Shown here one piece after another: positions 57,487 through 64,000 of a stretch of 64,000 bases of DNA. Under the pieces are notes generated by a model. It was not told the origin of the DNA. It searched no databases and worked only from the letters and a program-made list of their open reading frames with translations. Both the position numbers and the translations under genes were made by a program. The DNA is from Kitasatospora sp. MAA19 (GTDB taxonomy: Bacteria > Actinomycetota > Actinomycetes > Streptomycetales > Streptomycetaceae), in NCBI RefSeq assembly GCF_029894125.1, contig NZ_JARXYZ010000003.1:372001-436000 (forward strand), in the 5' to 3' direction. Positions within the stretch are counted from its first letter, which is position 1, and every line of letters begins with the position of its first letter.

Positions 57487-57981
57487 ATGTCCGTCGCCAC
57501 TCGCCAAGCCACTCCGCCCGCCCCGTTCGGCTTTCGCGTGCTACCCACTGCCGAGGCCGTGCCGGACGCCCGGCGGCGGGTGATACGGACCGTGCGCGGT
57601 TGGGACCTGCCGCTGGCCGAGGACGCGCTCCGCGATGTCGAGTTGCTGTCCAGCGAGCTGATCACCAACGCCGTGTCCCACACCCACGCCCCGTGCGTCG
57701 TGTGCGTGTCCTGGGACGGTGAACGGCTGCGCGTCGAGGTGACGGACGTCGGCCACGAACTCCCGGCTGCCGGCCGGATCGATCTCGACGCCACCGACGG
57801 GCGCGGGCTGTTCCTGGTGGCAGCGCTCGCGACGAACTGGGGCGCCGAGCCGGACCCCGCTGGCAAACGGATCTGGTTCGAGGTCGGCACCACCGCCGCC
57901 GTCTCGGGCGACGAGCGACTCACCGTGCTGGTGAGGGCCGCGGCCCCGGAGGCACGGGACGTCGTCCCGACCAGTGCCTGA
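57487..57981 (+). CDS. HATPase_c anti-sigma-like ATP-binding protein
   Basis: A 164-aa RsbW-type ATP-binding protein. N-box ELITNAVSHTHAP, G1 box VTDVGHELP and G2 box GRGLFLVAALATNWG are present. Streptomycetes encode many such proteins, often next to XRE regulators; some are anti-sigma kinases, most are unassigned. The start is ATG at 57487 after GAAAGG. It opens the plus-strand cassette, 203 bp from the divergent XRE gene; that gap holds TAGATA near 57415 as a possible -10. Confidence 0.85.
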   Translation: MSVATRQATPPAPFGFRVLPTAEAVPDARRRVIRTVRGWDLPLAEDALRDVELLSSELITNAVSHTHAPCVVCVSWDGERLRVEVTDVGHELPAAGRIDLDATDGRGLFLVAALATNWGAEPDPAGKRIWFEVGTTAAVSGDERLTVLVRAAAPEARDVVPTSA

Positions 57982-58070
57982 CAAGACTTCCTCCCGCCCC
58001 GACGCGGGCTTGGGGGGATGCAGGTGGCCGCGCTGGTCAACAGCCACGCGGCACAAGCACCTGAGGTTCC

Positions 58071-58093
58071 TTGCCAACGGCTTGCCCTGGCAA
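58071..58093 (+). promoter_or_regulatory. Inverted repeat upstream of the small-peptide gene
   Basis: TTGCCA-N11-TGGCAA lies 70 bp before the peptide start, in a 181-bp gap. It could bind the XRE regulator. No such repeat was seen in the XRE/HATPase gap. Confidence 0.4.
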
Positions 58094-58162
58094 CGGATCC
58101 ATCGCTGCACCCACTACGGGGCCGGGCAGTCGGCCCGCCCCATGAAACCGAAGGAGTGCTTC

Positions 58163-58303
58163 ATGCCCGAGAACCTGACGGCCAACACCGACCTGGAGGG
58201 CGACGGCCTGCTGGTCGCCCGTGCGAAGGTCACCGCGGCCCGCTCGCGCGGCGAGCAGGGGTCGGACGGCGGCTCCACCGGCCGTACCGACACCAACGAC
58301 TGA
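58163..58303 (+). CDS. 46-aa peptide, candidate RiPP precursor
   Basis: ATG at 58163 has AAGGAG six bases upstream, the strongest ribosome site in the cassette. The peptide begins MPENLTANTDLEGDGLLVAR, a leader-like acidic/hydrophobic stretch. It has basic residues in the middle (ARAKVTAARSR) and a C-terminal 17 residues rich in Gly, Ser, Thr, Asp and Asn with no Cys (GEQGSDGGSTGRTDTND). The JmjC gene starts 13 bp later. Size, layout and neighbours suit a modified-peptide precursor; it matches no class I know. It could instead be a small regulator. Confidence 0.6.
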   Translation: MPENLTANTDLEGDGLLVARAKVTAARSRGEQGSDGGSTGRTDTND

Positions 58304-58316
58304 CGGCTGCATCACG

Positions 58317-59504
58317 ATGACCGCCGAGCACTTCTCGGTGGTTGAGCATCTGGGCGGGGATGACTTCCTCGCCCAGACGCTCGGCCGCAGCTTCAAGGTC
58401 GCACGCGGTGAAGCCGCGTCACTCGCTGGACTCATGAGCTGGGATGACCTCAACGCCATCCTGACCCACCACCGGTTCGAACCCCCTCGCCTGCGACTCG
58501 CCACCAACGGGGAGCAGCTGCCCGCGCACACGTACTCCCGGCCGATTACCACCCGGCGCAACACCATCTGGCACCAGCTCCAACCCTCCGAATTGCACCA
58601 GCGTCTCGCCGAGGGCGCCACGCTGGTCCTGGACGCCGTTGACGAACTGCACCCCGGAATCGGTGCTCTGGCCGGCCAGCTGGAGCGCCGGCTGCGGACC
58701 GGCGTGCAGGCCAACCTGTACGCCTCCTGGACCGGCATCGAAGGCTTCGGCGTCCACTGGGACGATCACGACGTGGTTGTCGTCCAGCTCGACGGCGCGA
58801 AGCGCTGGCGTATCTACGGCCCCACCCGCACGGTGCCGATGCACCGCGACGTCGAGACACCGGAGCCGCCGCCGGAAGAGCCCCTTGCCGATCTGGTCCT
58901 CACCGCCGGCGATGTGCTCTATCTGCCTCGGGGCTGGTGGCACGCCGTCGCCGCCTCCGAGGGCCAGCACTCGCTGCACGTCACGTGCGGGCTGCAGAGC
59001 ACAACCGGCGCCGATCTGATCACCTGGCTGTCGGAGATGCTGCGTGCCCACGAGGCCGTCCGAGCGGATGTCCCACGCCTCGCGGCCGCCAAGGAGCAGC
59101 GCGCCTTCCTCGACACGATCGGCAAGCTCATCGCGACCGAGCTGGAGAGCGACGACCTGCTCACCCGCTTCTCCTCCGCTCGCGACGCCACCGAGCGAGC
59201 CCGGCTCGCACCGTCGCTGCCCCACATCACGGCGGCCCCACCGGATGCCGACCTGCAGGTACACCTGGTCACCACGCGGCCCGCGCTCGCGGCCATGCCC
59301 GACGGCACCGTCCGGTTTACCGCCGGAGGTGAGGAGTGGACGTTTGCCGCCAAGGCCGAGCCGATGCTCGCGCTCCTCGCCGACGGGGAACCTCACCGGC
59401 TGGCCGATCTCGCGCAGGCCGCACACATCACTCTCGGCCAGGCGGCCGCTGTCGTGACGGAGCTGGTCGACGGCCAGGCCGCCGCGGTCGGAGGCCCACG
59501 ATGA
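58317..59504 (+). CDS. JmjC/cupin-4 2-oxoglutarate oxygenase
   Basis: A 395-aa ROXA-like Fe(II)/2-oxoglutarate oxygenase. The iron triad is His147, Asp149 (FGVHWDDHD) and His209 (LPRGWWHAV), with Lys162 in the likely 2-oxoglutarate site. A C-terminal winged-helix-like region (GEPHRLADLAQAAHITLGQA) fits the ribosomal-oxygenase family. These enzymes hydroxylate amino-acid side chains in proteins. ATG at 58317 follows the peptide stop by 13 bp and has a weak ribosome site. The stop overlaps the next start (ATGA). Confidence 0.9.
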   Translation: MTAEHFSVVEHLGGDDFLAQTLGRSFKVARGEAASLAGLMSWDDLNAILTHHRFEPPRLRLATNGEQLPAHTYSRPITTRRNTIWHQLQPSELHQRLAEGATLVLDAVDELHPGIGALAGQLERRLRTGVQANLYASWTGIEGFGVHWDDHDVVVVQLDGAKRWRIYGPTRTVPMHRDVETPEPPPEEPLADLVLTAGDVLYLPRGWWHAVAASEGQHSLHVTCGLQSTTGADLITWLSEMLRAHEAVRADVPRLAAAKEQRAFLDTIGKLIATELESDDLLTRFSSARDATERARLAPSLPHITAAPPDADLQVHLVTTRPALAAMPDGTVRFTAGGEEWTFAAKAEPMLALLADGEPHRLADLAQAAHITLGQAAAVVTELVDGQAAAVGGPR

Positions 59505-60397
59505 CTGCCCGGCTGGGCCTTGGCACCTACCGCTGCCTCGATGTAGCCGAGGCCGCGCTGATGGCCGCCTCCAGTGGTGCGGGCTGGGTGGACACAGCGC
59601 CCAACTACGCAGTCGGCCGGGCGGAGATGTCGCTCGCCGTGGTTCTGGCTGCCTACCCCGATCTGTGCGTCTCCACCAAGGTGGGCTTCGTCCCGGCCGG
59701 CGCCGGGCACATCGGTGTGCGAGCCGGTGCCCTGTCCCCGGCGGACGCCGAGGGCGGGCACTGTCTCACCCCGGACTACATCACCTGGCAGCTCGCGCGG
59801 AGCAGGCTCATGCTCGGCCGGGTACCCGACCTGGTGTTCGTGCACAACCCCGAGCACTCCTGCCCGGACGGCGAGATCACCGGCCGGCTCTCCAACGCCT
59901 TCCTGGCCCTGGAGGAGGCGTGCAGCCAACAGATCATCAGCGCCTACGGAGTGGCGACTTGGCGCGGCTTCAGTAGCGGGCTCTTCGACGTACCCACGCT
60001 GATCGAACTCGCGACCAAGGCCGGCGGACCGGATCATCACCTGTGGGCCATCCAGCTCCCGGTCTCCCTCGTCCACCTTGCGCCCGTCGCCCAGGCTCTC
60101 GACGGACACGGCCCGCTGGCCGATGCCCTGGCTGCGGGACTGGAGGTGTTCGCCTCCGCCCCGCTCCACGGCGGCGAGATCCCTGGCCTGGTGCCCCCGG
60201 AACTGTCCGAGCTGATCACCCCTGGCAAGACCCCTGCCGAGACCGCCCTCGCAGTCGTTGCTTCAGCCCCAGGGGTGAAGCGCGTGCTCCTGTCGACGGG
60301 AAACCCGGAACACTGGATGCGGGCCGCCGAAGCCGTCGGCCAACCGCCGTTGTCTCCGGACGTACTCCGAAGGGTCGTTGATGTACTCGGAACCTGA
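59501..60397 (+). CDS. Aldo/keto reductase
   Basis: A 298-aa NADPH-type reductase with a complete catalytic tetrad: Asp31 and Tyr36 (VDTAPNY), Lys60 (STKVG) and His115 (FVHNPEH). It starts at 59501 in an ATGA overlap with the JmjC gene. The length and TIM-barrel strands are normal, though the C-terminal cofactor segment is compact. The substrate could be a carbonyl made on the peptide or on a small partner; that is inference from the operon. Confidence 0.87.
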   Translation: MTARLGLGTYRCLDVAEAALMAASSGAGWVDTAPNYAVGRAEMSLAVVLAAYPDLCVSTKVGFVPAGAGHIGVRAGALSPADAEGGHCLTPDYITWQLARSRLMLGRVPDLVFVHNPEHSCPDGEITGRLSNAFLALEEACSQQIISAYGVATWRGFSSGLFDVPTLIELATKAGGPDHHLWAIQLPVSLVHLAPVAQALDGHGPLADALAAGLEVFASAPLHGGEIPGLVPPELSELITPGKTPAETALAVVASAPGVKRVLLSTGNPEHWMRAAEAVGQPPLSPDVLRRVVDVLGT

Positions 60398-61214
60398 GCC
60401 GGACACCGCCAGGCGGATGCGCGGAATGCACACCACAGCAGCAGCGACGCTCGACGCGACGGCGATAGGCTCACGCGAGACATGGGGCTGGCGAGGGCGC
60501 ACCCTCAGCCGGCCGGTTGCCACGGCGTCCGGCGAGCGCTGGCTCCGCCTGGTGTCCGCCCCGGCCGACAGGGCCGGCGGGAAGCTCTGGGAGGGACCGC
60601 AGGAGGCAGAACGGCTCATGCCTCCTGCGGTACCTAGGCCGCGCCTGCGGGAGCGGCGTACCTGGACCGAGGACGGGCACGGCTACCTGGCGGAGCTGTA
60701 CGACAAAATCGCCACCTCTACCATCACTACCCACGAGCCGATCCTCCGGGAAGCGCCCGATCTGGACGACGCCTGGTGGGACGGGCTCAGCACCGCCCTC
60801 GACGCCATTGCCACCGTTCCCAGCGACCGGGTGGCGGTCCGGCAGGAATACCTGGACCGCGCCATGCCCCAGTACCTGGGCATCCCGATCGACACCGCAG
60901 TGCCCACCTGGACGACGGCCCACGGTGACCTGCACTGGGCCAACCTCACGGGCCCAACCCTCACGGTCCTCGACTGGGAAGGCTGGGGCACCGCGCCTGC
61001 CGGGTACGACGCGGCGCTGTTGCACTCGTACAGCCTCCTCGTGCCGGACACCGCCGCCCAGGTCCGTCACCAACTCGCCCATATCCTCGACACGCCGGCC
61101 GGGCAGTTCGCCGAACTGGTCGTCATCACTGAACTGCTGCAGACCACTACTCGAGGGGACAACCTCGACCTGGAGAAGCCCCTGCGAAGGCGGCTCTCCG
61201 CGATCACCAGATGA
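60381..61214 (+). CDS. APH-fold phosphotransferase
   Basis: A 277-aa aminoglycoside-phosphotransferase-like kinase with catalytic loop HGDLHWAN (181-188) and metal-binding DWE (198-200), so it looks active. The N-lobe is divergent. It overlaps the aldo/keto reductase gene by 17 bp and ends the operon. APH-fold kinases act on antibiotics, sugars or, in class V lanthipeptide systems, on precursor peptide Ser/Thr. A self-resistance or a peptide-modifying role are both possible here. Confidence 0.82.
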   Translation: MYSEPEPDTARRMRGMHTTAAATLDATAIGSRETWGWRGRTLSRPVATASGERWLRLVSAPADRAGGKLWEGPQEAERLMPPAVPRPRLRERRTWTEDGHGYLAELYDKIATSTITTHEPILREAPDLDDAWWDGLSTALDAIATVPSDRVAVRQEYLDRAMPQYLGIPIDTAVPTWTTAHGDLHWANLTGPTLTVLDWEGWGTAPAGYDAALLHSYSLLVPDTAAQVRHQLAHILDTPAGQFAELVVITELLQTTTRGDNLDLEKPLRRRLSAITR

Positions 61215-61217
61215 CCG

Positions 61218-61241
61218 GCCCTCGACCCCCTGGTCGAGGGC
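61218..61241 (+). terminator. Terminator of the island cassette operon
   Basis: GCCCTCGACC pairs with its complement across a 4-nt loop, right after the kinase stop. Confidence 0.75.
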
Positions 61242-61306
61242 GGCGCGTTGGGTAGCCCTTGGGATATCCAACGCGACAACGTGCTCCGCCCCAAGGGGCG
61301 TGGGCC

Positions 61307-61327
61307 GGGGTAAGGACTCCTTACCCC
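61307..61327. repeat. 21-bp palindrome near the tRNA end of the island
   Basis: GGGGTAAGGA-C-TCCTTACCCC is perfect. It lies 120 bp from the attachment repeat. An 8-bp inverted repeat (CGCGTTGG/CCAACGCG) lies just before it. It could be a recombination or regulatory protein site. Confidence 0.55.
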
Positions 61328-61368
61328 ACAACTTCCCCCAGCCCACCGGGCCATCCGCTCACGCAAAC

Positions 61369-61393
61369 GGCCCCGGACGAGAAGTCCGAGGCC
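61369..61393 (-). terminator. Hairpin downstream of tRNA-Thr
   Basis: A 10-bp stem with one mismatch and a 5-nt loop, 56 nt past the tRNA 3' end. It is probably island DNA replacing the original terminator now at 53.35 kb. Confidence 0.5.
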
Positions 61394-61446
61394 GGTGACG
61401 AAGCCCCCCAGAAGGCCAAAGCTGCAGCTCATCCGGGGTGGAAACG

Positions 61447-61491
61447 AGAGCCCCCTGTCGGGTTCGAACCGACGACCCCCGCTTTACAAGA
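61447..61491. repeat. Proximal attachment-site repeat inside tRNA-Thr
   Basis: 45 bp matching 53400-53444 with one mismatch at 61474, in the variable loop. Integration restores a full tRNA gene here. Confidence 0.85.
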
Positions 61492-61522
61492 GCGGTGCTC
61501 TGGCCAGCTGAGCTAAGGAGGC
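61449..61522 (-). tRNA. tRNA-Thr (anticodon TGT)
   Basis: 74 nt without encoded CCA. The acceptor stem GCCTCCT/AGGGGGC, D-stem GCTC/GAGC, anticodon stem CCGCT/AGCGG with loop CTTGTAA (anticodon TGT) and T-arm GTCGG-TTCGAAC-CCGAC all pair. Its 3' half is the island insertion site. Confidence 0.95.
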
Positions 61523-61710
61523 ACGGTGACCGTCCGCGATGGATCACGGCGGCACCGGGGGCAGTCTACCGGGCCGGGGTGGTGGGGTGTGGGGATATCC
61601 GGGGGTTGGTGGAGTGGGGTGGGCGTGATGGAACCGATGCCGAAATCGGGCGGGCTGGGGGCTGACAAGCCGCGGAAGCGCAGGTAGCGTCGCCGGAAGT
61701 CGGTTCGTGT

Positions 61711-61726
61711 GGTGGTTCAGACCACT
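61711..61726 (+). promoter_or_regulatory. DasR-like operator upstream of msiK
   Basis: GGTGGTTCAGACCACT matches 13 of 16 positions of the DasR box ASTGGTCTAGACCAST as I remember it. It lies 80 bp before the msiK ATG. DasR governs aminosugar uptake in streptomycetes, and MsiK powers chitobiose import, so the pairing makes sense. Confidence 0.45.
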
Positions 61727-61806
61727 GGGCGGGCTGATGGAGACGAACGAATCCCCCTTTACTCGGATCGTCCGGCACGTTCCTGCCGGTGGAGGAGAGT
61801 ACGACC

Positions 61807-62898
<1,092 letters not shown>

Positions 62899-62935
62899 GC
62901 ACGGCGTGCCCGGTCGTCCGGGCGAGCCACCACGC

Positions 62936-62971
62936 GGAGCCCGTCGGACCACTCCCGGTCCGGCGGGCTCC
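62936..62971 (+). terminator. msiK terminator
   Basis: A 15-bp stem with one G-U pair and a 6-nt loop, 37 nt after the stop. Confidence 0.85.
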
Positions 62972-63067
62972 GTCCGTACACCCCCGCGTCAACACGGTGT
63001 GGGGACGAAACCGGACACGGTGTCACTCGATGGTGTAACGGAGGGCGACCCCACCCGCACCCACCGC

Positions 63068-63073
63068 TACTCT
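63068..63073 (+). promoter_or_regulatory. -10 element of a leaderless gene (63.1-kb gene)
   Basis: TACTCT lies 7 nt before the GTG at 63081. Confidence 0.6.
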
Positions 63074-63080
63074 CCTGAGG

Positions 63081-63560
63081 GTGAAGCAGCTTGTGCGCCG
63101 TATCGGCCAGACCGTCGCCCTGACCCTGCCGGTCGTCCTGGTGACCACCGGCACCCTCGCCGTGACCCGGGTGCCGTGGGCCCCGCCGACCGGCCTCGAC
63201 CAGCAGGTCGTGGCGGCGTCCAGCGGTGACGGTGCCGGGATCGGGCGTTCCGCCACCACCAACGCCGCCCCCAACACCGCCACCAACGCGGCCGCGGGCA
63301 CGTCCTCGGACGGGCTCGCCCCGCAGGAGTCGCTGCGGGTGGTGCTGCTGGACGAGCTGCGGGCGAAGAACCCGTCCGCCGCACTGGACCTGCTGGAGCG
63401 CTCGATGCGCGAGCAGCCGTCGCTGACGCCGTACTGCACCTCGCTCGCCACCGAGCTGGGCAAGGCCGCGGTGCGCAAGTACCAGGGCGACGTGCAGCGG
63501 GCCCGGTCGTTCGCCCGCCCGGTCTGCGACGGGTCGTTCGCGGCGGGCATCGCCGGCTGA
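63081..63560 (+). CDS. Small secreted or anchored hypothetical protein
   Basis: A 159-aa protein with an N-terminal hydrophobic segment (TVALTLPVVLVTTGTLAV) that could be a signal or anchor, a Thr/Ala/Asn-rich linker, and a compact C-terminal helical domain with two Cys (LTPYCTSLATELG and ARPVCDGSF) likely bridged. No enzyme motif. Transcription is leaderless by the -10 position. Confidence 0.75.
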   Translation: MKQLVRRIGQTVALTLPVVLVTTGTLAVTRVPWAPPTGLDQQVVAASSGDGAGIGRSATTNAAPNTATNAAAGTSSDGLAPQESLRVVLLDELRAKNPSAALDLLERSMREQPSLTPYCTSLATELGKAAVRKYQGDVQRARSFARPVCDGSFAAGIAG

Positions 63561-63684
63561 CGACGTCAGCGGCTCGGGCTGCCCCGCGGCGGATCCGGCC
63601 GACCCCCACGGCCCCAGCCCGCGACCTCAACCGGCGGCCCCAACCGGCGTCCGCGGCTCCGGCCGACCGGCCCGGTGGGCGCCT

Positions 63685-63690
63685 TATTGT
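63685..63690 (+). promoter_or_regulatory. -10 element of a leaderless gene (nucleotidyltransferase)
   Basis: TATTGT lies 6 nt before the ATG at 63697. Confidence 0.6.
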
Positions 63691-63696
63691 TCAGGC

Positions 63697-64000
63697 ATGA
63701 CCGCTGACTCCGGCCCCACCGCCGACCTCACGTCCCCGCCGCCCCGGCCGACCACGACGCCCGTCACCCAGGCCGTGATCCTGGCCGGCGGCCAGGGCTC
63801 GCGACTGCGGCCCTACACGGACGACCGCCCCAAGCCGCTGGTCGAGATCCCGGGAACGGGCACGCCGATCCTCGGCCACCAGCTGGCCTGGCTGGCCTCC
63901 GAGGGCGTCACCGACGTGGTGGTCTCCTGCGGGCACCTCGCCGACGTGCTGGAGGAGTGGCTCGACAAGGCGGACCTGCCGCTGCGCGTCCGCACGGTGG
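63697..64000 (+). CDS. NDP-sugar pyrophosphorylase, truncated by window end
   Basis: The first 101 residues of a nucleotidyltransferase. After a Pro/Thr-rich leader comes AVILAGGQGSRLRPYTDDRP with KPLVEI, the NTP-binding signature of sugar-1-phosphate nucleotidyltransferases. DVVVSCGHLADVLEEW follows. The remainder lies beyond the window. It probably activates a sugar-1-phosphate for cell-wall or glycan synthesis; which sugar cannot be told. Confidence 0.88.
   Translation, partial: MTADSGPTADLTSPPPRPTTTPVTQAVILAGGQGSRLRPYTDDRPKPLVEIPGTGTPILGHQLAWLASEGVTDVVVSCGHLADVLEEWLDKADLPLRVRTV

Larger units (their letters stand above)
53400..61491. mobile_element. 8-kb genomic island integrated at tRNA-Thr
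   Basis: The 3' half of tRNA-Thr is present twice in direct orientation: as a fragment at 53400-53444 and in the intact gene at 61447-61491 (45 bp, one mismatch). This is the classic trace of integrase-mediated insertion at a tRNA 3' end. The DNA between holds a visibly lower-GC unknown gene, a small membrane protein, a regulator, and a biosynthetic-looking cassette. No integrase, replication or transfer gene is present, so it is a degenerate or trans-mobilised element. Confidence 0.78.

Noticed and set aside
58163..58303. FxLD-type or other lanthipeptide precursor
   Set aside because: The peptide has no Cys and no FxLD motif, and no dehydratase or cyclase gene is near, so it is not a lanthipeptide of a known class.

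Overview
The window is chromosomal DNA from a high-GC actinomycete of the Streptomyces/Kitasatospora type. Almost every codon ends in G or C, GTG and TTG starts are common, and many genes sit 6-7 nt behind a TANNNT -10 element with no leader. It also carries streptomycete landmark genes: lsr2, clpC, disA, radA, eshA (a family 2B encapsulin) and msiK.

Region by region. 0-9 kb: a partial hypothetical gene, a membrane protein, ilvD, a methyltransferase, a sugar-phosphate-isomerase-like TIM barrel with a long basic tail, a Ppx/GppA phosphatase, a lipoprotein glycerophosphodiesterase and a Cys-rich YkgJ/DUF3109-like protein. 9-13 kb: an orphan nuoD coupled by ATGA overlap to a MidA/NDUFAF7-type methyltransferase, then a NarL-type two-component pair. 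13-20 kb: a cofactor operon (DUF2520 protein, panC, panD, nadB, nadC, coaX) feeding CoA and NAD. 20-27 kb: lysS with a 39-aa membrane protein, a BlaI-like regulator, short-form argA, lsr2 and clpC, which has a ClgR box and a SigR-like promoter upstream. 27-40 kb: a secreted M6 protease, a threonine-aldolase-like enzyme, an M23 peptidase, a TetR/MFS pair, mutY, a membrane-anchored protein, disA and radA. 39-45 kb: a sigma/ZAS/transmembrane/BACON fusion protein, two overlapping DUF1254 genes and an epimerase-like gene. 45-52 kb: a polyprenyl diphosphate synthase next to a cNMP-binding encapsulin shell gene (eshA), an ATP-grasp enzyme, an O6-alkylguanine methyltransferase, a small gene and an MFS exporter.

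52.4-61.5 kb is accessory. A recombinase-like gene lacking catalytic residues lies just outside a 45-bp copy of the 3' half of tRNA-Thr. The intact tRNA-Thr(TGT) lies 8 kb further on. Between these direct repeats is an island with no integrase. Its left part has visibly lower GC and an unknown gene. Its right part is a compact cassette: SAM methyltransferase and XRE/TPR regulator on one strand; on the other, a HATPase protein, a 46-aa peptide, a JmjC oxygenase, an aldo/keto reductase and an APH-fold kinase, the last three overlapping. I read this as a candidate undescribed RiPP-like pathway carried on a tRNA-Thr island.

61.5-64 kb returns to core DNA: msiK (shared sugar-ABC ATPase) with a DasR-like box, a small secreted protein and the start of an NDP-sugar pyrophosphorylase cut by the window end. 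No rRNA or CRISPR array was seen; the tRNA-Thr is the only complete tRNA found.
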